DNA from: Fidelibacterota bacterium
GTDB taxonomy: Bacteria > Fidelibacterota > Marinisomatia > Marinisomatales > UBA8229
Direction: 5' to 3'
Length of the DNA stretch: 8,605 nucleotides
NCBI GenBank assembly: GCA_003535775.1
Contig: DPYO01000181.1
Span: forward strand, 1 to 8,605
In this document: piece by piece, positions 1 through 6,026 of the stretch
Numbering within the stretch: the first letter of the stretch is position 1
How the letters are laid out: the number at the start of each line of letters is the position of its first letter
Notes under the pieces: model-generated
The model's database searches: none
What the model was told of the DNA's origin: nothing
The model's input: only the letters and a program-made list of their open reading frames with translations
Position numbers and translations under genes: made by a program

Positions 1-4
1 AGTT

Positions 5-11
5 TAAGGAG
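5..11 (+). promoter_or_regulatory. Ribosome binding site of the PPOX-family gene
   Basis: TAAGGAG lies 6 nt before the ATG at 18. It is a strong Shine-Dalgarno match and fixes this start. The promoter must lie to the left of the window. Confidence 0.75.
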
Positions 12-17
12 TGATTT

Positions 18-587
18 ATGAAAGAAAAATACGCTAATGATGAACATAAGAAACCTGTAGGTAAGATGAGCAATGAAGAAATGGAAATTTTTCTACATAA
101 GGGCTATACACTTAGGTTAGCGTGCTTGAAACCCAATGGTGGTCCATTCGTCGTGCCATGCTGGCATCAATGGGAAAAAAAAAGTAACTGCGAAAAAGGA
201 TCTGGTTGCGACTGTGTCAACGGGTGTTACTGGGTAATTCCAAGAGGCCGTTCAAAATGGGCTGAATACTTAAAAAATGATCCCCGTTGCAGTTGGGTAA
301 TTGACGATGACCAGACTATGGAAAAAATTTTGTGTGAAGGAGTTGCTGAACTAGTTGAAGAAAGCGTAGTTGAAGGGAAATGGGTAGAAATAGGTGAAAA
401 AATGGCAGTGCGCTATCTTGGACCAGACGGACCTACTTACTTGGAACCTACATTAAATCAGCCTCGCTGGTTATTCAGATTACATCCAGAAAAATTAAAA
501 AGCTGGCAAGGTGTAGGCTGGGCAAAAAACTATTGGTTTGAAAATACTGGAGGACCAACTTGGAAAGAGGTTCATAAAAATGAATAA
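18..587 (+). CDS. PPOX-class FMN/F420-binding split-barrel protein with a cysteine cluster
   Basis: A 189-residue protein of the pyridoxamine 5'-phosphate oxidase-like split beta-barrel superfamily. Members bind FMN, F420 or haem and act as cytosolic oxidoreductases. The fold is recognised from the order of its signatures: an N-terminal helix (MSNEEMEIFL, 17-26), the strand pair 'GGPFVVPCWHQW' (41-52), the phosphate-binding segment 'RGRSKWAEYL' followed by 'NDPRCSWVIDDD' (76-98), the strand 'CEGVAELVEE' (about 107-116), and a Trp-rich C-terminus. Length is normal for a complete single-domain member. An insert between the second and third strands carries C58, C64, C66 and C70; C36, C48 and C91 also lie nearby. 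Most members lack such a cluster, and it could bind zinc or iron. The start is set by TAAGGAG. A cofH remnant about 230 bp downstream makes F420 a reasonable cofactor guess, but FMN is equally possible. The substrate is unknown. Confidence 0.8.
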   Translation: MKEKYANDEHKKPVGKMSNEEMEIFLHKGYTLRLACLKPNGGPFVVPCWHQWEKKSNCEKGSGCDCVNGCYWVIPRGRSKWAEYLKNDPRCSWVIDDDQTMEKILCEGVAELVEESVVEGKWVEIGEKMAVRYLGPDGPTYLEPTLNQPRWLFRLHPEKLKSWQGVGWAKNYWFENTGGPTWKEVHKNE

Positions 588-694
588 ATTACAAAATCAT
601 ATTAGATGTGTCTTTTTTTAAAAATCAATGACGTAAAATTGGCATAATTATCAGATTTATAAAATAAAAGATTTGTGTAATCTGTTGGAGAGGC

Positions 695-722
695 TGGCGC
701 ACCCGGCAGCAGTCGAACCCGC
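695..722 (-). other. Degenerate 3' end of a tRNA-Arg-like gene (possible attachment-site scar)
   Basis: Read on the minus strand from 722 to 695, the sequence matches the last part of a tRNA. There is a T-stem 5' side GCGGG, a T-loop TTCGACT, a T-stem 3' side GCTGC, an acceptor strand CGGGTGC, discriminator G and CCA. The acceptor strand plus GCCA is what tRNA-Arg genes beginning GCACCCG have. The 53-61 pair that closes the T-loop is broken (G-G), and no anticodon or D-arm follows to the right, so it is not a functional tRNA. Such 3' tRNA pieces typically remain where tyrosine-recombinase elements integrate. A weak hairpin with a U-rich tail (minus strand, about 683-660) could be a leftover terminator. 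No integrase is in the window. Confidence 0.5.
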
Positions 723-724
723 GT

Positions 725-738
725 ATTCATTAGTGAAT
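725..738. repeat. Short palindrome ATTCA-TTAG-TGAAT
   Basis: A perfect 5-bp inverted repeat with a 4-nt spacer, directly beside the tRNA-like fragment and before the GGTGTCCAT repeats. It could be a recombinase core or protein site. By itself it is short enough to occur by chance in AT-rich DNA. Confidence 0.35.
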
Positions 739-757
739 TCAAGACCATGCAGAGTTT

Positions 758-778
758 GGTGTCCATATAGGTGTCCAT
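758..778 (+). repeat. Tandem GGTGTCCAT direct repeats, 12-bp period
   Basis: GGTGTCCAT occurs at 758-766 and again at 770-778, separated by ATA. Short, evenly spaced direct repeats next to a tRNA 3' end resemble the arm-type binding sites of tyrosine recombinases, so this may belong to an integration site. The GTG that opens the following reading frame lies inside the second copy, which suggests that GTG is not a genuine start codon. The repeat is directly visible; its function is inferred. Confidence 0.5.
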
Positions 779-1136
779 TAGTGCAAATCAAATGGGGGCA
801 CTCGTTCCTCAAATTCTGGCAGTTCTTATTCATGCTGTTTCACGTATAGTTCTGAATCCGTTTATCAAAAATATACAGACTTCCTGGGTAAAGATGGGGC
901 CTTCGGGAGTTAAAGCCAGTCTGGATGCAGGTGCGAATGATTTAGGTGGGACGTTAATGAATGAAAGTATCACACGAGCAGCAGGTACAAGACACGGACA
1001 GGAAATGCTTCCCGAAACTATGGAACAATTGATTGTTCAATCAGGAAGAAAACCTAGACAGCGTGATACAGTATATAGAAATGCAGATCCACTCCAGAAA
1101 TCAAAATCATTTGGTAATAAATTACTAGTAAATTAG
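771..1136 (+). pseudogene. cofH: C-terminal remnant of FO synthase subunit CofH (F420 biosynthesis)
   Basis: From about 816 the frame encodes the end of CofH, the radical-SAM subunit that joins tyrosine to the pyrimidine intermediate to make the deazaflavin FO, precursor of coenzyme F420. Family landmarks are in the right order: 'HAVSRIVLNPFIKNIQTSWVKMG', starting at residue 21, then 'AGANDLGGTLMNESITRAAG' and the terminal 'GRKPRQRDTVYR'. CofH normally has about 350-400 residues; only the last 100 or so remain, and the CxxxCxxC iron-sulfur motif and most of the barrel are missing. The frame can be opened at GTG 771, but that codon sits inside a short direct repeat, has no Shine-Dalgarno site, and the first 15 or so residues look unrelated to CofH. 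The break coincides with the tRNA-like scar, so truncation by integration, deletion or misassembly is likely. There are no internal stops, so the loss may be recent. Confidence 0.78.
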
Positions 1137-1140
1137 TAAT
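1121..1140. repeat. Perfect 7-bp inverted repeat over the cofH stop codon
   Basis: ATTACTA (1121-1127) and TAGTAAT (1134-1140) are separated by 6 nt. The right arm contains the TAG stop of the cofH remnant. The stem is all AT except one pair, and no T-run follows on the plus strand; on the minus strand TTATT follows. It could be a weak transcription end for the minus-strand operon, which otherwise has no clear terminator, but the case is thin. Confidence 0.3.
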
Positions 1141-1205
1141 CCCCAAAGAAAGGATTGAATTTAATTTTTTTGCTGACTTTCTTTACAATGAAAGTGAGAA
1201 CGTGT

Positions 1206-2246
1206 TTAATTTGGAACCAGCACCGCCCTGCCAAGTATCTTTCCGTCCCTGAGATCATGCAAGACCCTGTTAACCTCATTCAGTGGATATGTAGAGACTT
1301 TGCTGATCAAATCTCCCCTTACTGTAAGGTTTGTAACTTCGACAAGATCGGTGAAGTTTCCTACAAAACTTCCAATAATACTAATTTCTCTTGCAACAAG
1401 TTCAGCAGTTGAAACTCTAACTTCTCCTCCTGTACCTATTGCAAGGTAACGGCCTTGATTATTAAGCAAACCAACAGCTTGATTCGGTATGTCCGATTCT
1501 CCAAAGAAATCTAATACAGCACGAAATCCGTTCCCATTTAAAGCTTTGAAGTGATCCAGCTGATCAAGTGATTCATAACATTCAGTGATTCCTAAACTGT
1601 TAGCAAGGTTCCTAGCTTCCTCGCGAGGATCAACAGCAATAATTTCTCCTGGAGTAAGACGCAATAACAATTGGATTCCAAGATGACCAACTCCACCAAT
1701 TCCTATGACAAGAACCCTGTCCTGGGGACGAATGAATCCCATAAGTTTTCTAACGGCCCCATATGCAGTTATTCCCGCGTCACCCAGCGGGGCTAACTCT
1801 GTAAGTGATGCCTTCTGATCAACTTTGATCAAAGATCTTTCAGAAAATTTTGTCAGTTCACAAAACCCTCCGTTTACATTAATTCCTGGTGTTTTCCTGT
1901 TAAGCGTATGTGAATCTATGCCATACCTTTCCTCGGTGCTAATTCCGGAAGTTAGGAATGGATAACATAGCACTTTGTCACCTTTTATGAAATTGTTAAC
2001 ACCTTCCCCAATACTATATACCTCACCAGCATTTTCATGACCAAGGACAAAAGGAAGCTTCGCAAGCGGAATACCAAGATCTCTCCCTGTGATGATATGT
2101 AAATCGGTTCGGCAAACTCCCGCCGCTTTAATTTTTACTATAACTTCTCCTATACCTGGTTCTGGAGGGGAGTCAATATCCTCATAAACCAGTAGTTCTT
2201 TTTTGCGTAGGTCCGAATCGTAATTATGGAGTACAGCTGCTTTCAT
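1206..2246 (-). CDS. Zinc-dependent medium-chain alcohol/polyol dehydrogenase lacking structural-zinc cysteines
   Basis: A 346-residue MDR-superfamily enzyme expected to oxidise an alcohol or polyol to a carbonyl with NAD+ in the cytosol. Catalytic zinc ligands are visible: C45 in 'GVCRTDLH', H70-E71 in 'GHENAGEV', and D156 in 'LGDAGIT', the acidic third ligand seen in Rhodococcus-type ADHs. The Rossmann motif GxGGxG is at 182-187 in 'GIGGVGHLG', and D206 at the end of the second strand favours NAD+ over NADP+. The family normally has four clustered cysteines binding a structural zinc around residues 95-115. Here that lobe (95-125, 'YPFLTSGISTEERYG...') has none, so the lobe must be stabilised another way. 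This is the last gene of the operon, 32 nt after the SDR gene. The ATG at 2246 has no clear Shine-Dalgarno site but gives the standard N-terminus 'MKAAVLHNYD'. Substrate is unknown. Confidence 0.9.
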   Translation of the reverse strand: MKAAVLHNYDSDLRKKELLVYEDIDSPPEPGIGEVIVKIKAAGVCRTDLHIITGRDLGIPLAKLPFVLGHENAGEVYSIGEGVNNFIKGDKVLCYPFLTSGISTEERYGIDSHTLNRKTPGINVNGGFCELTKFSERSLIKVDQKASLTELAPLGDAGITAYGAVRKLMGFIRPQDRVLVIGIGGVGHLGIQLLLRLTPGEIIAVDPREEARNLANSLGITECYESLDQLDHFKALNGNGFRAVLDFFGESDIPNQAVGLLNNQGRYLAIGTGGEVRVSTAELVAREISIIGSFVGNFTDLVEVTNLTVRGDLISKVSTYPLNEVNRVLHDLRDGKILGRAVLVPN

Positions 2247-2278
2247 TTATTTTAAACTTAAATCATCATATACCGTTT

Positions 2279-3040
2279 TCAGGCTGCCATCCAACCGCCA
2301 TCAACGAACAATTCTGCTCCCGTTATATAACTGGATTCAGGTCCGGCTAAAAAATGAATTGCTGAAGCAACCTCTGAAGCATTACCCCAACGTCCCATCG
2401 GTGTACGAAAAATTATTTCCCGGGACATTTTGTCACCGGCATTTTCAATGGCTTTTTCTTCTCGTAGAACTTTTATAAAGCCTGGACTCACTGTGTTGAT
2501 CCGAATGTTGTTTGCGGCATACCTTACAGCCGCATTTCTGGTCAAAGCACTGACGGCCCCCTTGCTGGCATGATATGAAGCAGACTTACCAAAACCTCCA
2601 GATGCACCAAAAATACTGGAAACATTGACTATAGAGCCCGACTTTTGTTCCTTCATAGATGGAAGAACAGACTTAATTCCGAGCCATATTGATTTTGAAT
2701 TAACGGATAACATTGTTTCCCAACCCTTTTCATCCTCCTCTTCAAAATCTGATAGGGTACCTATTCCAGCATTATTGACTAAGATGTCTATCTTTCCAAA
2801 TCTATTTAATACTTGACCAACAACTTCCTTCCATGATTTTTCTTCGGTCACATCATGAACCAGAAATTGATTCTTGAAATCTGACTGTGATTCTTCATAT
2901 GTATCATTTCTATCCTGATCAGGGAGTATATCTGTTTCAATGACGGTGATTCCTTCTCTTTTAAATCTCGAAGATGTTGCCTTTCCTATTCCTCTGATAG
3001 CACCAGTGACAATTGCAATCTTACTTTCAACTTCATTCAT
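2279..3040 (-). CDS. Classical short-chain dehydrogenase/reductase
   Basis: A 253-residue, full-length classical SDR, a cytosolic NAD(P)-dependent alcohol/ketone oxidoreductase. The cofactor motif TGxxxGIG is at 12-19 ('TGAIRGIG'). An acidic residue at the end of the second strand (D37, in 'IETD') suggests NAD(H). 'NNAG' is at 89-92 and the structural Asn in 'SVN' is N114. The catalytic triad is S142 ('NVSSIFG'), Y156 and K160 ('YHASK'), followed by 'INTVSPGFI' and the usual C-terminal 'GAELFVDGG'. The Ser-Tyr gap is 14, one more than in FabG. The motif set is shared with FabG, glucose 1-dehydrogenases and many sugar or polyol dehydrogenases. Context in a sugar-type import operon favours the last over fatty-acid synthesis. 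The ATG lies 1 nt after the stop of the Gfo/Idh/MocA gene (TGA-A-ATG) with no Shine-Dalgarno site, so translation is probably coupled. Confidence 0.92.
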   Translation of the reverse strand: MNEVESKIAIVTGAIRGIGKATSSRFKREGITVIETDILPDQDRNDTYEESQSDFKNQFLVHDVTEEKSWKEVVGQVLNRFGKIDILVNNAGIGTLSDFEEEDEKGWETMLSVNSKSIWLGIKSVLPSMKEQKSGSIVNVSSIFGASGGFGKSASYHASKGAVSALTRNAAVRYAANNIRINTVSPGFIKVLREEKAIENAGDKMSREIIFRTPMGRWGNASEVASAIHFLAGPESSYITGAELFVDGGWMAA

Positions 3041-3041
3041 T

Positions 3042-4100
3042 TCATTTAATTTTGACTTTTAAGCCCGATTTTTCTGCATCAATCGCTGCTTTGCAGATTT
3101 CCTGAACATGTAGTGCGTCAGCCAGAGAGTCCACTCCCGCATTAGGTTCTCCTCTCACAGTCTGAACAAAATCCCATAGCTCTTCCCTTAATGCCCCCAT
3201 TGTCCGGCCGTCAATTTCAGGCCAGAAACCAAGATCAGGAAAATAACTGGCTGATTCGTCATTGATAGTCAGTGAGGATTCATATGTTTTAAGAAATGCG
3301 GAACCTTTGGTTCCAAGAACTTCAATCGAAGCGTCTACAACTCCATTACCGGTCTGCTTATCCTCTCCCCAACCCAATATGTTTGCTGGAGTACCATCCG
3401 GCACAAGCCACGCTGATTCAAGAGTGCATAAAGTCCCTCGTTCCATCTCCATTATCATCACAAAGGTATCTGGCTCCTCAAAACCAAGATGATACCCGCC
3501 CCAGGCAGTTATTGAACGGCAGCGCTGTTGACTGATCCACAAAACAAGATCGATATCATGAACCAGAGTCTCATAAACTGGATGTACACGATGTCCATAT
3601 GCTTCAAACCAAGACCTGGATGCATCACGTTTTGCACGAATGTTAGCCAGTGTTCCTAGCCTGCCTGCTTGAACCTCCCTTTGAAGGATCCTGTGTCTTG
3701 GTTCATATCTAAGAATATAACCAAGACGAAGCAGCAGGTTCTTCTGTTTGGCTTGGGCAACCAAATCACGGGCCTCATCAAGTTTCGTAGAAAGTGGCTT
3801 TTCACAAAAGACATGAATGTCTTTATTAAGAGCATGCTTTACAAGCTCTGCATGAGTATCTTCAGGAGATACTATTGAGATAGCATCCACATCCACCTCT
3901 TCCATCATCCTGAATGGGTCCTTAAATATTGCAGTTTCTGGAAATTCCTTACTCGCCTGTTCAAATGCTAACTGATTGGGTTCCGCAATGGCTAAAAGTC
4001 GTGAAGACGGGTAGTTTGCAATCACGTTTGCATGATGCCTGCCGAATCTTCCAAATCCAGCCAGAGCAAAATTGGATACATCAGTTGTTTTTTTGGACAT
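3042..4100 (-). CDS. Gfo/Idh/MocA-family sugar or inositol-type oxidoreductase
   Basis: About 352 residues, a cytosolic NAD(P)-dependent dehydrogenase of the glucose-fructose oxidoreductase / inositol dehydrogenase / MocA family. Numbering here starts one residue earlier, at the TTG at 4103. The N-terminal Rossmann fold has GxGxxG at 16-21 ('GFGRFG'), the acidic strand end 'AIAEP' (38-42), and 'SIVSPEDTHAELV' (76-88). The family signature 'EKPLS' is at 101-105, with K102 as the likely catalytic lysine. The C-terminal domain has 'HDIDLVLW' (183-189), whose H and D act in substrate binding and proton transfer. Two starts are possible: TTG 4103, or ATG 4100, which overlaps the ATPase stop as TGATG. 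I prefer the ATG. It has no convincing Shine-Dalgarno site, so coupling to the ATPase gene is likely. The substrate is probably a sugar, inositol or derivative brought in by the importer, but the sequence does not say which. Confidence 0.92.
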   Translation of the reverse strand: MSKKTTDVSNFALAGFGRFGRHHANVIANYPSSRLLAIAEPNQLAFEQASKEFPETAIFKDPFRMMEEVDVDAISIVSPEDTHAELVKHALNKDIHVFCEKPLSTKLDEARDLVAQAKQKNLLLRLGYILRYEPRHRILQREVQAGRLGTLANIRAKRDASRSWFEAYGHRVHPVYETLVHDIDLVLWISQQRCRSITAWGGYHLGFEEPDTFVMIMEMERGTLCTLESAWLVPDGTPANILGWGEDKQTGNGVVDASIEVLGTKGSAFLKTYESSLTINDESASYFPDLGFWPEIDGRTMGALREELWDFVQTVRGEPNAGVDSLADALHVQEICKAAIDAEKSGLKVKIK

Positions 4101-5182
4101 CAATCATTTCTATTGGACGTAATCCTTCTCTGATTAGAATAATTAAAGAGGTGCAGAGCCTCTGGTTTTAAATTAAATTGAAGATTTTCACCAGATTTGA
4201 TTTTTTCTTCAGATGGAACCAGGATGGAAATGGTGTTTACTCCCAATTTCAAGTATACAAGTTTTTCAGTACCTAGAAACTCAACCACAGTAACGGTTCC
4301 AGATATTCCCCCTTGAGAAACAAGCTCAATCTCATTTGGTCTAAATCCCATAATAACAGCATTCTCGCCTAATTTTTTCATAGAATCAGGAACAGGAAGT
4401 TCTAAAGAATCATTCTTTAAGAATTTCTTTCCATTCTTTTCATTAATCTCCATATTGAGAAAATTCATAGGAGGGCTTCCAATGAATTCTGCAACAAATC
4501 GACTTGATGGCTGGTTGTAGATATTCTCTGGAGTATCCAACTGAACAACTTCACCTTCATTCATAACTGCTAATCTATGGCCCATAGTCATTGCTTCGAC
4601 CTGATCATGAGTGACGTAGATCACCGTGCTTTTAAGTTCTCCTGTTAATTCGATTAGTTCCTTACGGGTTTGAAGCCGAAGTAAAGCATCAAGATTTGAG
4701 AGAGGCTCATCCATGAGAAAAACTTGAGGATTCCTGACAATGGCTCTTCCTAACGCAACCCTTTGTCTTTGTCCACCAGAAAGCTGACGTGGTTTCCGAT
4801 CGAGCATCTCTTCCAGATCGAGCATTTTTGCAACACGAAGCACACGTTTTTTTATATCATCATCGTCAAATCTTCGTGCTTTAAGAGCAAATCCAATGTT
4901 CTTCCCTACTGTCATGTGAGAATACAAAGCATAATTCTGGAAAACCATCGCAACGTCTCGCGCTCCAGGTGGAAGGTGGTTCACGGTACGATCTCCGATT
5001 TGAATCTCCCCATCGCTTATCGATTCCAACCCTGCAACCATCCTGAGAGTAGTTGTTTTTCCACAACCAGAAGGCCCAACAAACACCAGGAATTCTCCAT
5101 CAGCAATATCCACGCTTACATTATTAACAACAAGTGTATTGCCAAAAAATTTATTTAAATTTTTAAGTGAAACAGAAGCCAT
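4100..5182 (-). CDS. Carbohydrate-type ABC importer ATPase (MalK/UgpC/MsmK family)
   Basis: A 360-residue ATPase that powers the importer at the cytoplasmic face of the inner membrane. The nucleotide-binding domain has Walker A 'GPSGCGKT' (36-43), Q-loop Q82 ('VFQNYALYSH'), signature 'LSGGQ' (134-138), Walker B 'VFLMDE' (154-159), a D-loop 'SNLDA' (162-166) and switch H192 ('VTHDQVEAM'). The roughly 120-residue C-terminal extension, with 'IMGFRPNEIEL' (about 277-287) and 'VEFLGTEKLVYLKLG' (300-314), is the OB/TOBE regulatory domain typical of MalK/UgpC proteins that serve carbohydrate and glycerol-phosphate importers. The ATG is preceded by AAGAAGGA, which overlaps the stop of the permease gene. 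Related ATPases can serve several importers; here it lies in the same unit as its permeases, so it is probably dedicated. Confidence 0.95.
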   Translation of the reverse strand: MASVSLKNLNKFFGNTLVVNNVSVDIADGEFLVFVGPSGCGKTTTLRMVAGLESISDGEIQIGDRTVNHLPPGARDVAMVFQNYALYSHMTVGKNIGFALKARRFDDDDIKKRVLRVAKMLDLEEMLDRKPRQLSGGQRQRVALGRAIVRNPQVFLMDEPLSNLDALLRLQTRKELIELTGELKSTVIYVTHDQVEAMTMGHRLAVMNEGEVVQLDTPENIYNQPSSRFVAEFIGSPPMNFLNMEINEKNGKKFLKNDSLELPVPDSMKKLGENAVIMGFRPNEIELVSQGGISGTVTVVEFLGTEKLVYLKLGVNTISILVPSEEKIKSGENLQFNLKPEALHLFNYSNQRRITSNRND

Positions 5183-5186
5183 AATA

Positions 5187-5194
5187 TCCTTCTT
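5187..5194 (-). promoter_or_regulatory. Ribosome binding site of the ATPase gene
   Basis: AAGAAGGA on the minus strand ends 4 nt before the ATG at 5182 and overlaps the TAA stop of the preceding permease gene (5195-5193). It is one of only two good Shine-Dalgarno sites in the operon, the other being in front of the binding-protein gene. Confidence 0.75.
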
Positions 5195-6023
5195 ATTTTA
5201 TTGCACCGGCTGAAATGCCGCGGATGAACCAACGTCCAACAAAGAGAAAAAGAATGAAAACCGGTAAAGCTGAACCCACAGCACCAGCAGCGGCAAATCC
5301 CCAATTGACCCGATATTGACCAAATACGATACCCGTTAGTCCAATGGGAAGAGTATGAAGGTCATTTGACAGGAGAAGGGTCATTGCAAAAAGGTATTCT
5401 GTCCAGGAAACAATAAAAGCAAACATTGCAATGGCAATGATTCCGGGAGCAACTTGTGGAATAATTATCTGGAACAGAGTCCGAATCTTGCTTATACCAT
5501 CAACTGCAGCAACTTCCTCCAACTCTGGAGGCAAACTTCTTAAGAATGCCTGTAAAAGCCAAATCCCAAATGGCACAGCAAAAGCAGTGTTCATGAGTGC
5601 ACAGCCCAAATGGCTGTCTATCAGTGATAAGCCATTAAATATTTTGAAAATTGGCACAACCAGCAGTGCAGTAGGAAAAATATAAACACTGAGAAGAAAG
5701 AAACTCAACACATGCCTCCCCCTGAATTGAGTACGATACACGCTGTAGGCGCCAGCAACGATCAAAGGAAGTGAAAGGATAACTGTGTATAAGGATACAA
5801 TAAAACTATTGATTACCCATTTCCAATATGCTGATTTAGTAAAAAGTGAAACGTAATTTTCTAAAGTTATATTTTGAGGTATAAGAGTCTGATTTCTAAC
5901 CAGTTCCATATTTGGCCGGAATGAAGCAATGAGAATCCAAAGAAAAGGAGCCAGTAAGATGAACATAATCAAAACTATGACCAGCAATCTTAATATCGAA
6001 ATGGCTGAATAAGAAGAATTCAT
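5193..6023 (-). CDS. ABC importer inner-membrane permease, MalG-like
   Basis: A 276-residue integral membrane permease of the MalG/UgpE (CUT1 carbohydrate-uptake) type. Hydrophobic segments lie at about 10-34, 70-96, 106-128, 140-162, 191-216 and 243-265, giving six membrane passes. The cytoplasmic coupling loop that docks on the ATPase is clear: E170-V-A-xxx-G176-x9-I186-x-x-P189 in 'EEVAAVDGISKIRTLFQIIIP', close to the EAA consensus. The C-terminus 'FIRGISAGAIK' is characteristic of MalG-type proteins. It starts 3 nt after the stop of the other permease gene (TAA-CAA-ATG) without a Shine-Dalgarno site, so its translation probably depends on that gene. It should form a heterodimer with the 6027-6947 product. 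Confidence 0.94.
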   Translation of the reverse strand: MNSSYSAISILRLLVIVLIMFILLAPFLWILIASFRPNMELVRNQTLIPQNITLENYVSLFTKSAYWKWVINSFIVSLYTVILSLPLIVAGAYSVYRTQFRGRHVLSFFLLSVYIFPTALLVVPIFKIFNGLSLIDSHLGCALMNTAFAVPFGIWLLQAFLRSLPPELEEVAAVDGISKIRTLFQIIIPQVAPGIIAIAMFAFIVSWTEYLFAMTLLLSNDLHTLPIGLTGIVFGQYRVNWGFAAAGAVGSALPVFILFLFVGRWFIRGISAGAIK

Positions 6024-6026
6024 TTG

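Noticed and set aside
641..668. Possible plus-strand promoter (TTGGCA ... TATAAA) before the cofH remnant
   Set aside because: The spacing is only 13 nt to TATAAA, and at 17 nt the -10 candidate is poor. AT-rich DNA produces such matches by chance.
695..770. A functional tRNA or tmRNA gene on the minus strand
   Set aside because: Only the T-arm and acceptor 3' strand are recognisable; the T-loop closing pair is mismatched and no anticodon arm, D-arm or matching 5' acceptor follows.
1145..1195. Inverted repeats between the cofH remnant and the ADH stop: AAAGAAAG with CTTTCTTT, and ACTTTC with GAAAGT, as a terminator for the operon
   Set aside because: The stems are short and compete for the same bases, and on the minus strand the second stem is followed by an A-run rather than a T-run. 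No intrinsic terminator can be claimed.
1155..1412. 85-codon plus-strand frame overlapping the 3' end of the ADH gene
   Set aside because: Mostly antisense to the conserved C-terminal part of the dehydrogenase, with no coding signature of its own.
4763..5158. 131-codon plus-strand reading frame opposite the ATPase gene
   Set aside because: It lies wholly inside the strongly supported ATPase gene, has no ribosome site or recognisable domain, and is a shadow frame.
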